Source: DATBGZ01 sp036557785 (GTDB lineage Bacteria > Actinomycetota > Actinomycetes > Mycobacteriales > Micromonosporaceae). Taken from it: a stretch of 64,000 nt of DNA. The stretch lies in NCBI GenBank assembly GCA_036557785.1, contig DATBGZ010000056.1:7319-71318 (forward strand). The letters are read 5' to 3'. How positions within the stretch are numbered: the first letter of the stretch is position 1; each line of letters starts with the position of its first letter. The notes below the pieces were generated by a model. That model had not been told where the DNA came from. It searched no databases and saw nothing but the letters and a program-made list of their open reading frames with translations. Made by a program: the position numbers and the translations under genes. Below are positions 36,089-44,683 of this stretch, piece by piece.

Positions 36089-37168
36089 ATGGCCAAGCGC
36101 AGGTCCGACGACGGGCCGGAGATCGTCGAGCAACTCCGGCCGGACGACTCCGGCTGGCTCGCCGAGCTGCGCCGGGCACACTCAGAACCCATCGATCTCG
36201 CTGCTGGGCCAGACGACGACCGCCCTGGCTGGGCCAGCAGCCCCACCCTGGACGGGACCGAATCGGCGCCGGATCCGGTCGGCCCGCCGAGGCCCGCCGA
36301 TCCGGCACCACCACGCGACGAGGCACCGCCTCGTGCTGACGCGGCACCGCCTCCCGAGGAGGCACCACCGCCTGGCGCAGCACAGCCACCTCCCGACGAG
36401 GCACCGTCACCGCCTGGCGCAGCACAGCTGCCGTCTGAAGCGGTGCCGCCGTCTGAAGCGGTGCCCCCTCGGGTCCACGTGCGCGAGGTGGTGCCGCCCT
36501 CTTCGACGTCGAAGTCCCGCCCGGCAGTGCCGGCCGAGGCGCCGCCGCGGGTCCGCGGGGGGTCCTCCTCAGCCCCCTCGCCCGGTCGGAACCGGGCGCT
36601 GCTGGCCCCAACGCCGGCAACTCGGCCGGTCAGGGGCAGGCCCGGGCCCCACGCCACACAGGTCATCCCCGCGCCCCAGCCCGTGCGGCGCCCGCCCAGG
36701 CCGGACCGGAGCGAGCGTGCCGACATCGATCGACGTCGGCGTCCTCGGTGGGGCGTCGTGCTGCCGGTCCTCGCGTTGGTCGGTGGCGCCGCATTCGGAC
36801 TCGCCTGGCACGGGTTCGACAAGCGTCCCGCCAGCGGCGCCGACGGGGCCGCGTCCGCGGGGAGCGCGACGACGGACGGTCCACCGCCCCAGGTCATTCT
36901 GGTCACGAGTCTTCGCGATGAAGGCGACACGGTCAGGCTGGCCTGGATCGATCCGACGGGCGGTCAGGCGACGTTCGTCGTCAGCGAGATCGCCAGCGAC
37001 GACACCCTGGTAGCCTCGCACCTCGCTCCGACGGGCCAGACCGAGATCGTGATTACCGGCCTTGACCCGAAGGCCCCGCAGTACTGCTTCCGCGTGCTCG
37101 CCGTGGTCGACTCCGTCCACACCGGACTCTCTGCCAAGATCTGCACACCTGAACGCCACGCGCCATGA
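36089..37168 (+). CDS. Proline-rich single-pass protein with FN3-like outside module
   Basis: A 359-residue protein with GAGGGGGTAGC before ATG 36089. The N-terminus DDSGWLAELRRAHSEPID shares a motif with 32749. Residues 60-220 are Pro/Ala-rich repeats (PPPEEAPPPGAAQPPPDEAP type), presumably cytoplasmic. A basic stretch and one transmembrane helix follow (about 225-245, WGVVLPVLALVGGAAFGLAW). The outside part (265-359) has an FN3-like VRLAWIDPTGGQATF ... YCFRVLAVVD pattern that closely resembles the C-terminus of the kinase at 44684. The stop overlaps the next ATG (ATGATG). Its function is unknown. Confidence 0.7.
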   Translation: MAKRRSDDGPEIVEQLRPDDSGWLAELRRAHSEPIDLAAGPDDDRPGWASSPTLDGTESAPDPVGPPRPADPAPPRDEAPPRADAAPPPEEAPPPGAAQPPPDEAPSPPGAAQLPSEAVPPSEAVPPRVHVREVVPPSSTSKSRPAVPAEAPPRVRGGSSSAPSPGRNRALLAPTPATRPVRGRPGPHATQVIPAPQPVRRPPRPDRSERADIDRRRRPRWGVVLPVLALVGGAAFGLAWHGFDKRPASGADGAASAGSATTDGPPPQVILVTSLRDEGDTVRLAWIDPTGGQATFVVSEIASDDTLVASHLAPTGQTEIVITGLDPKAPQYCFRVLAVVDSVHTGLSAKICTPERHAP

Positions 37169-40100
37169 TGCCGGGTGAGGACACGATGCCAGGTGAGGGT
37201 ATGCGCAGGATCGTGACAACGGGGGCGCCGCGCGTGCGCGTTGGTGGGTTCCGGGGCGGTGTGTCGCGGCGCGTCGCGGAGTTGATCGTGTTCGGCGTTG
37301 TCGTGGTCTTGGTCGCGGGGGTGCTGCTGGGTACGGGTTTCGCGCAGACGGTGGTGCGGGCGGCTGATGGGTTGACGTGGTTGGGAGACGACAGCCGGGG
37401 TGAGGTGATCGAAGTGAATCCGGCCACGGGTCGGCCGGAGACGCGGTTGACGGTTGCGCAGCCGGGGCATGGGTTGGAGGTAGCGCAGACCGACACGCTG
37501 TTGGTGGTCACGGACACGGTTACCGGCGAGGTCACTTTCATCGATTTGGCGACGTTGTCCACGACGGGCCTCTACCACGGTGCCGCCGGGCGGACGAAGG
37601 TTCTGCTCTCGGGGGCTGAACTGTACGTCGCCGATCTTGCCGGGGGTACGATCGTGCGCCTGGATCCGGTCAGCCCGACCCGTGTCGGTACGGCGTGGAG
37701 TGCGGGTGTGCCCCTGGCCGACGCGGTGATCGACAGCACGCCGACCGTGTGGGCCCTGGACCTTTTCGGCACCTTGCACCACCTGGGCTGGACGGCCACC
37801 ACCGAGGGCGGCACCCTGGCCGACATCGCCGCGCCGCGCACGATCGCGGGTACCGGGGCCGACACCGTGCTGAGTGCCAACGACCCTGTCGGGGTCACGA
37901 TTTTCGCTGGCGAGTCCGGCCGCATCACCCAGACCGGCACCGGCACCGGCGAGTTCACTGTGACGGCAGACGCGCTGGTCCCTACCGCACCGCCGGGCGG
38001 GCCTGACGACCCTGATGCGGGTGAGCCGCTGCTGGCCGCGGCCGAACATGCCCCGGCTGACCTGGTCCCGGTGGCTATTCCACGCCGCAACCTGTTGCTT
38101 CTGTTCGCCGGCCGCGCCACTCCTGTCGTCATTGATACAGCGAAATACGGCTGCTATCGACCCGGCCGTCCCGCGGTCTATCACGCGCTGGTCTACACCC
38201 CGTGCGACCACGGGCTGGTCATCGTGGTCGACCGGCGCGGCACCTTCCAGAACCGTATCGATACCGGCACCGAGCGCCGGCCCGTTCTCGTGATCGACGA
38301 CAACCGTCTGTTCATCGAGACCCCCGGAGGCCCCACCCCCGGCTACTACGTCGACGGCGACGGACGGACCCACCCGCTGGGCCCCATCACCGACGACCTA
38401 CCAGCCCAGGACCCCGGCAGCAACGAGGGCGGCAGCAACAAGGGTGGCAACGGCGGCAACGGCAGCACAGGCACCAAGGGCGGCGCGTGTCACGCCGGCG
38501 TCCCGAAGGCGCCCGGCGCCGTCGCCGCCGCCACAGATGCCAAGGGAAGGGTCACGATCACCTGGCAGTACACCGGAACCGTCGACCGCTTCGAGGTCGT
38601 GCGGGCCGACACCGCGAAGGTGGTCACCGTCGCCGGACCGCAGCAGCGCAGCGCCGTGGTCACCGGGCTGCCCGCCGGCACCGCCGTGCTGGTCCGCGCC
38701 GTCACCTGTGGCGGCAGCGCCGGCTCTGACCCGGTCACGCCGCAAGGCACCGGTCGATGCACCAGCGGCGCACCCCAGCCGCCGACCAACCTCGCCATCA
38801 CCGGAACCGGACCGAGCATGCTCACCTGGCAGCACACCGGGACCGTGGACCGCTACGAGATCGTGCGCGTCGACACCGCAGAGGTGGTGGCCACCGCCGG
38901 CCCGGGTGCACGCAGCGTGTCGGTTGCTCTGCCGGCCGGCACCGTGGTGCTCGTGCGCGCGGTCAACTGTGCCGGCAGCGCCGATTCCGATCCGGCCAGC
39001 GTCCCCGACAACCCGTCGTGTTCCCAGACACCGCCGGACCCGCCGGTCAACCTCGCCTACACCAGTGACGGACCAGTCACCATCAGGTGGCAGTACACCG
39101 GAGCCGTCGACCGCTTCGAGGTCGTGCGGGCCGACACCGGTGAGGTGCTCGCTACCGCGGGGCCGAGTGCGCGCAGCGCGAGGCTCGGTGTCCTGCCCAC
39201 CAGCACCACGGTGTTCGTCCGCGCGGTCAACTGTGCCGGCAGCGCCGACTCCTATCTGGTCACCGTCCCCGGCGGGTCACTACCCCCACCGGGGACGCCC
39301 AGCCCGCCGCCCGCCGGGAGCGAGGTCGCGGCCAAGGCCATCGATGTGCACGCCGTAGCGACCGACGACGCACGGGTCAACCTCACCTGGGACTACGCGA
39401 GCGGGCTGGTCGGTAGCAACGCGATCGACATCCTGCGCGCGGACACGTTCGAGGTGGTGTCCAGCCCGGGAAGTGTCAGCTACCCCGCCACCAGTGCCGT
39501 GGTCACCAGCGTGCCCCCGGGCGAGTCCCCCGCCTACATCGTCCGGTTCAACGGGACCGACGCGCGTAGCGCCGAGAACCCGATGGTCAGGCTCATCCTC
39601 GCGCCGACCCCGCCGGCCAACCTGCGCGTCACGAACGTGGTCAACAACGGCAGCAGCCTGGACATCACCGTCGACTTCGACGCCGCCACCCCGCAGGGCG
39701 CACCGCCCACGCCCGTCGACGACTACACGATCAGCACTGCCGGCGCCGCCCCCATCACGCGCGTCGGCCCCGGCCCGACCACCATCACCGCACCCTGTGG
39801 CGGCGGGCAATGCTGGGGACTCAGCTTCACCATTACCGTCACCGCCAACAGTGCCGCCGGCAGGCCACGAGCCCAGGTGCCCTACACCCACCCCAACGGG
39901 TTCCCTGGCGGGCCACAGGTGAACGACAACGTGATCGGTGACGTCACGCCAGTGACCGTCCCGCCCAACTGCGGCCCATTACCGCCGCAGCCGCCGCCGC
40001 TGCCCTGCATGAACACCTATACCTACTACGAGGTGCAGTTCGACCCGCCGGCGAGTTGGAGCAACTTCGGCGGCACCTGTACCCCGATCATCAACGGCTC

Positions 40101-40254
40101 CGCTGGCACGGCCTTCCCGTGCTCGACCAAACCGACGTTTCCCGTCGACGGCACCATCGCGTTCCGGGCCAGCAGCGGTGCTCTCTGGGTGCTCTCAGCC
40201 GTCGGCACCTTCGCCGGGGTGTGCACGCCACCCATGGGCTTCCCGACCTGCTAG
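37165..40254 (+). CDS. Large membrane-anchored FN3-repeat protein, T7SS island paralogue 3
   Basis: The largest of three paralogues, 1029 residues from ATG 37165. One transmembrane helix (about residues 36-58) is followed by a repeat-rich region (WLGDDSRGEVIEVNPATGR, LAGGTIVRLDPVSP) related to the 7734 and 33700 products. A Gly/Asn/Ser linker precedes three FN3-like repeats, each with VTITWQYTGTVDRFEVVRAD or a close variant (about residues 460-700) and two paired Cys. Two further beta modules and a Cys-rich end (CTPIINGSAGTAFPCSTKP) follow. The near-identical repeat DNA suggests recent duplication. It is probably a cell-surface protein. Confidence 0.8.
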   Translation: MMPGEDTMPGEGMRRIVTTGAPRVRVGGFRGGVSRRVAELIVFGVVVVLVAGVLLGTGFAQTVVRAADGLTWLGDDSRGEVIEVNPATGRPETRLTVAQPGHGLEVAQTDTLLVVTDTVTGEVTFIDLATLSTTGLYHGAAGRTKVLLSGAELYVADLAGGTIVRLDPVSPTRVGTAWSAGVPLADAVIDSTPTVWALDLFGTLHHLGWTATTEGGTLADIAAPRTIAGTGADTVLSANDPVGVTIFAGESGRITQTGTGTGEFTVTADALVPTAPPGGPDDPDAGEPLLAAAEHAPADLVPVAIPRRNLLLLFAGRATPVVIDTAKYGCYRPGRPAVYHALVYTPCDHGLVIVVDRRGTFQNRIDTGTERRPVLVIDDNRLFIETPGGPTPGYYVDGDGRTHPLGPITDDLPAQDPGSNEGGSNKGGNGGNGSTGTKGGACHAGVPKAPGAVAAATDAKGRVTITWQYTGTVDRFEVVRADTAKVVTVAGPQQRSAVVTGLPAGTAVLVRAVTCGGSAGSDPVTPQGTGRCTSGAPQPPTNLAITGTGPSMLTWQHTGTVDRYEIVRVDTAEVVATAGPGARSVSVALPAGTVVLVRAVNCAGSADSDPASVPDNPSCSQTPPDPPVNLAYTSDGPVTIRWQYTGAVDRFEVVRADTGEVLATAGPSARSARLGVLPTSTTVFVRAVNCAGSADSYLVTVPGGSLPPPGTPSPPPAGSEVAAKAIDVHAVATDDARVNLTWDYASGLVGSNAIDILRADTFEVVSSPGSVSYPATSAVVTSVPPGESPAYIVRFNGTDARSAENPMVRLILAPTPPANLRVTNVVNNGSSLDITVDFDAATPQGAPPTPVDDYTISTAGAAPITRVGPGPTTITAPCGGGQCWGLSFTITVTANSAAGRPRAQVPYTHPNGFPGGPQVNDNVIGDVTPVTVPPNCGPLPPQPPPLPCMNTYTYYEVQFDPPASWSNFGGTCTPIINGSAGTAFPCSTKPTFPVDGTIAFRASSGALWVLSAVGTFAGVCTPPMGFPTC

Positions 40255-40284
40255 TCTATCTATGTATCGACATGAGGAGAGTTG

Positions 40285-41271
40285 ATGACGGCGGCCACGA
40301 TCGACAGCATCGGCGAGCGTGAGGTCGCCGAATTCCGTACGCTGCATGCCCGCCTGGGCGATGCTGTGGAGGTCGCCGTACGCGGAAAGCGACCCGCGGT
40401 CGACCTCACCCTGGTGGCCATGTTCGCCGGCGGACACGTGCTCATCGAGGATGTGCCGGGTACCGGAAAGACGACGCTCGCCCGATCGCTCGCGACCGCG
40501 CTCGGCGGTGTGTGCCGGCGGATCCAGTTCACGCCCGACCTGCTGCCCAGCGACGTGACCGGCACGCCGGTCTACGACACCCGCACCTCCGAGGTGACCT
40601 TCCGGCCGGGTCCGATCTTTGCCAACGTCGTGCTGGCCGACGAGATCAACCGGGCCGCGGCGAAGACCCAGTCGTCGCTGCTGGAGGTGATGCAGGAGCA
40701 CACGGTCACGGTCGGCGGCGAGATGTACCCGGTGCCCGACCCGTTCCTCGTCATCGCCACCCAGAACCCGATCGACATGGAGGGCACCTACCGGCTGCCC
40801 GAGGCGCAGCTCGACCGATTCCTCGTCCGGACGAGCCTGGGCTACCCGTCGGTCGAGGAGGAGCTGGAGGTGATGCGTCCCGGCGGCCAGGCGGGGGCGG
40901 TCGACCAGGTCCCGGTCGTCTCGAACCCCACCGAGGTGTCGCGGTGGAGCGCGCTGCTGCGGGCGCTGCACGTCGCCGAACCGCTCATGCGCTACGTCCG
41001 GGACCTGGGCGCCGCCACCCGGGCGGATACCCGGCTGCGGCTGGGCGCCAGCCCTCGGGCGCTGCGTGCGCTGGTCAGCTGCCTGCAGGTGTACGCCGCG
41101 GCGCAGGGCCGCCACTTCGTGATCCCGAGTGACGTGCAGCGCCTCGCCGAGCCCGTGCTGGCCCACCGGCTGCTGCTCACCCGTGAGGCGACCATCGCTG
41201 GACTGTCCACATCGGAGGTTATCGCGAGCGTGCTGGGCACCGTACCGGTGCCGAGCCCCAAGGCGGCGTGA
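40285..41271 (+). CDS. MoxR-family AAA+ ATPase
   Basis: A 328-residue AAA+ ATPase with Walker A GTGKTTLAR (DVPGTGKTTLARSLA), Walker B VLADEINRAA and a sensor TQNPIDMEGTYRLPEAQLDRF, the MoxR signature. ATG 40285 has GAGGAGAG six bases upstream; an in-frame TTG lies one codon earlier. It is followed by DUF58 and a transglutaminase-like gene, a conserved MoxR/DUF58/TgpA order. MoxR proteins generally assist folding or assembly of VWA/DUF58 partners. A role in the cell envelope is likely; the substrate is unknown. It is co-directional with the FN3 gene 30 bases upstream. Confidence 0.88.
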   Translation: MTAATIDSIGEREVAEFRTLHARLGDAVEVAVRGKRPAVDLTLVAMFAGGHVLIEDVPGTGKTTLARSLATALGGVCRRIQFTPDLLPSDVTGTPVYDTRTSEVTFRPGPIFANVVLADEINRAAAKTQSSLLEVMQEHTVTVGGEMYPVPDPFLVIATQNPIDMEGTYRLPEAQLDRFLVRTSLGYPSVEEELEVMRPGGQAGAVDQVPVVSNPTEVSRWSALLRALHVAEPLMRYVRDLGAATRADTRLRLGASPRALRALVSCLQVYAAAQGRHFVIPSDVQRLAEPVLAHRLLLTREATIAGLSTSEVIASVLGTVPVPSPKAA

Positions 41272-42446
41272 CCGTGCGTCCCACGAGTCGTGGCTGGTGG
41301 GTCCTGCTGCTCGCGGTGGCCGGCCTCGGTCTGGGTGCGCAGTGGCGCTACCCCGGCCTGACCGGCATCGGCGCGGCGCTGGCCCTGCTCGCCGTGGTCG
41401 ACGCCGCCTCGCTCGGGCTCGCGGGCGGCCTGACCGCGCGCCGGACCGTCGCACCGCTGGAGGTGCCCCGGTACGGCGAGTGCCTGGCGCAGCTCGAGAT
41501 CCTCCACGATGGACGATGGTTCGCGATGCGGGCCGAGGCGGTGGAGCGCGTCGCTGACCAGGACGTCGACGTGGAGCTCGGTCGCGTCGAGCCGGGGGAG
41601 GGCTTGACAGCCACCTATCAAGTGCCGACGGCCCGGCGGGGCCGGTTGACCGTCGGCCCTCTGCTCGTGCGCCGGTACGGCTTTGCCGGTCTCACGGTGC
41701 GCACCAACGAGACCGGCGGGCAGGTGATCGTGCGGGTGCTGCCACGGGTGCTGCCGGTGCGGGCCATGCCGCCCGGGGCCCGGCGCGGCCACGTCGGCGC
41801 CGAGGAGCGGGTGGCCCAAGGGGGCACGGATATCGTGGGGCTGCACGAGTATGCGCCGGGCGACGACCTGCGTCGCGTGCACTGGGCCACCACGGCCCGC
41901 ATCGGCACGCTCATGGTTCGCGAGGACGCCGACCCGGCGCGGGCGCACCTGGCGGTGGTGCTCGACGACCGGTCCGCCGCCTATCCCGATGCGGACGCCT
42001 TCGAGGACGCCGTAGAGGTGGCGGCATCGCTGCTGCGTGCCGGATACACCGAGGGTCATCCGGTACGGCTGCGGACCATCCGTGGGGGGCTGGACATCGA
42101 GATCGGTGGACCCGTCGCCGGGGTGTCCGGCGCGACCCATGATGTGCTCGCCCCGCTGGCCGATGTATCCCTTGTGGACAGTGATGACTCACTGCCCGGG
42201 CCGCTGTCGGCGCCGGGTGATCTGGATGTGCTGGCCGTGGTCACCGGCGCCGGGGTTGACGTCGCGATCCTGGCGCTGGAGGCGAGCCGGGCTGAGGTCG
42301 GCGCGGTGCTGGCCGTGGACGCGTCTGCCGCGGGCGATGGCCGTCCGGTCGCCGCCGGTGCCGGCAGCGTGGTCGTGCTGCGAGGGGCCGGCGCCGAGGC
42401 GCTGCTCGGCGGGTGGGACCGCAGCGTCTCCTTCCGGGGATGGTGA
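41268..42446 (+). CDS. DUF58 domain protein
   Basis: A 392-residue protein starting at GTG 41268 inside the moxR stop (GTGA overlap). Two N-terminal transmembrane helices (about residues 10-50) are followed by a soluble domain with the DUF58 core DDLRRVHWATTARIGTLMVREDAD, preceded by GLHEYAPGD. The DUF58 partner of MoxR is thought to be its client. The C-terminal part has repeated Ala/Gly/Val-rich strands. It is operonic with moxR and the transglutaminase-like gene, four bases before that gene's start. Confidence 0.85.
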   Translation: MTVRPTSRGWWVLLLAVAGLGLGAQWRYPGLTGIGAALALLAVVDAASLGLAGGLTARRTVAPLEVPRYGECLAQLEILHDGRWFAMRAEAVERVADQDVDVELGRVEPGEGLTATYQVPTARRGRLTVGPLLVRRYGFAGLTVRTNETGGQVIVRVLPRVLPVRAMPPGARRGHVGAEERVAQGGTDIVGLHEYAPGDDLRRVHWATTARIGTLMVREDADPARAHLAVVLDDRSAAYPDADAFEDAVEVAASLLRAGYTEGHPVRLRTIRGGLDIEIGGPVAGVSGATHDVLAPLADVSLVDSDDSLPGPLSAPGDLDVLAVVTGAGVDVAILALEASRAEVGAVLAVDASAAGDGRPVAAGAGSVVVLRGAGAEALLGGWDRSVSFRGW

Positions 42447-42450
42447 GGTC

Positions 42451-44676
42451 ATGAAGGGGAACTCCGGGCCGGCGCTGATCGGGTGGGGCGCGACCCTCTG
42501 GGCGGCGGTGCTGCTCGGCCTGGGGGCGTTGGGTCTGTCGGCAGGGTGGAGCGGGCCGGCTGCCGCCGTGCTCGCTGCCGCCGCCATCGTGCCGGTGCTG
42601 GTCTTCTCGCTCGGGGCGCGGTTGCGCGTACCGACGCCGGTCACCGCGCTGGTGGTCCTCGGCCTGGCCGCGGCGGCGACCTATCTGTTCGTGATCGTGC
42701 CCTCCGGTACCGGCGTGGCTACCGCCATGCGCGACGCGGTGCCGAGGCTGCTCACGGCCCGCCGGCCCGCGCCGGCCACTGCCGAGTTCCTGCTGCCTGG
42801 CGTCGTGACGGCCCTGCTCGTCGGCGTGTGGGTCGCGTTGCGCACCGTCGGTGGCCCCCCCGCACCGCACGACCGCACCGTCGGCGTGCGCGGCCGGGGG
42901 CTCGTGGCCGCCCCGGTCGGTGCCGTCGCGCTCTACACCGGCGGCACGCTGCTGACCGCCGGCACCGGCGACCGTACGGGCCTCATCGCCGGCGCCATCG
43001 TCGCGGTCAGCGCAGTTGGGTGGGTGGGCCTGGAGCGCTTCCGCCGGATCGCCCGGCGCACGGCCTCGGGGCGCGCCGGGCCGGCCCACTGGTTGCGGGC
43101 GGTGATCGGCCGTCCCCTGACCGTGGCGCTGGCCACCGGCACCGTGCTGGCCCTTGTCATCTCGGCCAACCCGGTCGGCGCGTTCGAACCGCGCAACCTC
43201 GTCGAGCCTCCACAACGGACGCTGGACGAGGCGAGTCCCCTGCCCGAGCTCTCCGCCTGGCACGAGAACGAGGCCGAGGAGCTGTTCCGGGTCACGCCGC
43301 TCGACGGGCAGGTACCGGCCCGGGTCCGGCTGGTGACGCTGTCGCTCTACACCGGGGTCGCCTGGTCGGCCACCGCCGCCTACCGGCCCGTCGGCGTGGT
43401 CTACCCGACGACGCTGCCACCGGGCCGGGCGAGGCAGACAAGCGCCGCGGAGTTCACGATCGCCAATCTGCGCGACGTCGTATGGCTGCCCGGCCTCGGC
43501 TATCCCATCGACATCTCCTTGTCTAATGTGGACTGCGAAGCCGAGGGCGGTTCGATCGCCCTGGTCGACGGGTCGCTGCACCCCGGCCTGCGGTACCGGG
43601 TCGTTGCTGAACGGGACGCGCCCACGGTCGAGCAGATCAGCACGGCGGGGGTCCCGCCGGCGCAGGCGGCCGGACCGTTGCTCGACCTGCCGCGGCTGCC
43701 GCCCGCGTTCGCTGAGCTGGCGCGCCAGATCACCTTCGGGGCGAGCACGGCGTTCGAGGAGGCCGCGGCGATCGAGCGCGAGGTGGGCCGCCGCCGATTC
43801 GACCCGGCGGCGCCGGTCGGCTCCTCCTACGCGCGACTGAGCAAGTTCCTGATGGAGGACGAGGGCAGCTCGCCCGGCGCTCAGGTCGGCTCATCCGAAC
43901 AGTTCGCCGCGGCGTTCGCGGTGCTCGCCCGAGCGGTGGGCCTACCGACGCGTGTCGTGCTGGGTTTCAAGCCCGGCCCGGACGGTGTGGTGCGTGGCGG
44001 CGACGCGCTGGCCTGGCCGGAGGTGTACTTCACCGACTACGGCTGGTACCCCTTCGACCCGACACCCGGCACCGCCGACCCGGCCGCGGAGGAGGTGAAG
44101 CTGCAGGCGCTGGATCGCCTGGACGAGCAGGCCAGGGCCATCGTTGTCCCGCCGGCCAGCACCCAGCCGCCCATCCCCACGCCCACGCCGCCGACGCCCG
44201 CACCGCAGGTCGTGCCGAACCGGACCGTCGCGGCCGCGCCGCCCCCGTCCGGCACCAGCCCGCTGCTCCTCGTCGCCGCTGCGTTGGCCATCGTCATGCT
44301 CAGCCTGCTCATCGTCGCGTCGGCTCGCGCCGCCCGGCGCGCCCGGCACCGCCGGGCCGGTGCGCGGGGCGCCTGGTCGGAGGTGCTGGACCTGCTCATC
44401 CTCATGGGACTGCCGGTGCCGCGCACCCGTACCGCGATGGACCTGGCCCTCGACCTCGCGACCGTCGCCCCTGTCCCTGCCGCGCCGACCCAGCCGGCGC
44501 TGGTCATCGCGGTCGCCGCCGACCGGGCCGCCTTCGGGCCGCCCGCCAGCGCTGGCTCGCGGCACGACGAGGTGTGGTCGGCGCTGGGGGCCGTACGGCG
44601 GGCGGTGCGCGCGGCGGTCCCACTGCGCCGGCGTCTGCTGTGGACGGTCGACCCGCGGCCGCTACGCCGCCGGTGA
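42451..44676 (+). CDS. TgpA-like transglutaminase-fold membrane protein, catalytic residues lost
   Basis: A 741-residue protein from ATG 42451. Residues 1-250 hold several membrane helices of the DUF3488 type. A large outside domain carries the transglutaminase fold, then a Pro-rich linker and one C-terminal helix (SPLLLVAAALAIVMLSLLIV). Where active TgpA-type enzymes have G-x-C-E-Q-F and D-A-H-A-W, this protein reads GSSEQFAAAFAVLARAVGL and GGDALAWPEVYF: the Cys is Ser and the His is Leu. The Asp in FDPTPG remains. It is therefore probably a pseudoenzyme acting as a scaffold or binding module. Placement after MoxR and DUF58 is standard. Confidence 0.85.
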   Translation: MKGNSGPALIGWGATLWAAVLLGLGALGLSAGWSGPAAAVLAAAAIVPVLVFSLGARLRVPTPVTALVVLGLAAAATYLFVIVPSGTGVATAMRDAVPRLLTARRPAPATAEFLLPGVVTALLVGVWVALRTVGGPPAPHDRTVGVRGRGLVAAPVGAVALYTGGTLLTAGTGDRTGLIAGAIVAVSAVGWVGLERFRRIARRTASGRAGPAHWLRAVIGRPLTVALATGTVLALVISANPVGAFEPRNLVEPPQRTLDEASPLPELSAWHENEAEELFRVTPLDGQVPARVRLVTLSLYTGVAWSATAAYRPVGVVYPTTLPPGRARQTSAAEFTIANLRDVVWLPGLGYPIDISLSNVDCEAEGGSIALVDGSLHPGLRYRVVAERDAPTVEQISTAGVPPAQAAGPLLDLPRLPPAFAELARQITFGASTAFEEAAAIEREVGRRRFDPAAPVGSSYARLSKFLMEDEGSSPGAQVGSSEQFAAAFAVLARAVGLPTRVVLGFKPGPDGVVRGGDALAWPEVYFTDYGWYPFDPTPGTADPAAEEVKLQALDRLDEQARAIVVPPASTQPPIPTPTPPTPAPQVVPNRTVAAAPPPSGTSPLLLVAAALAIVMLSLLIVASARAARRARHRRAGARGAWSEVLDLLILMGLPVPRTRTAMDLALDLATVAPVPAAPTQPALVIAVAADRAAFGPPASAGSRHDEVWSALGAVRRAVRAAVPLRRRLLWTVDPRPLRRR

Positions 44677-44683
44677 GCCAGGG

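Noticed and set aside
35797..36930. Minus-strand frame spanning the gap and the 36089 gene
   Set aside because: It is antisense to a Pro-rich gene whose repeats create long complementary frames; it has no motif.
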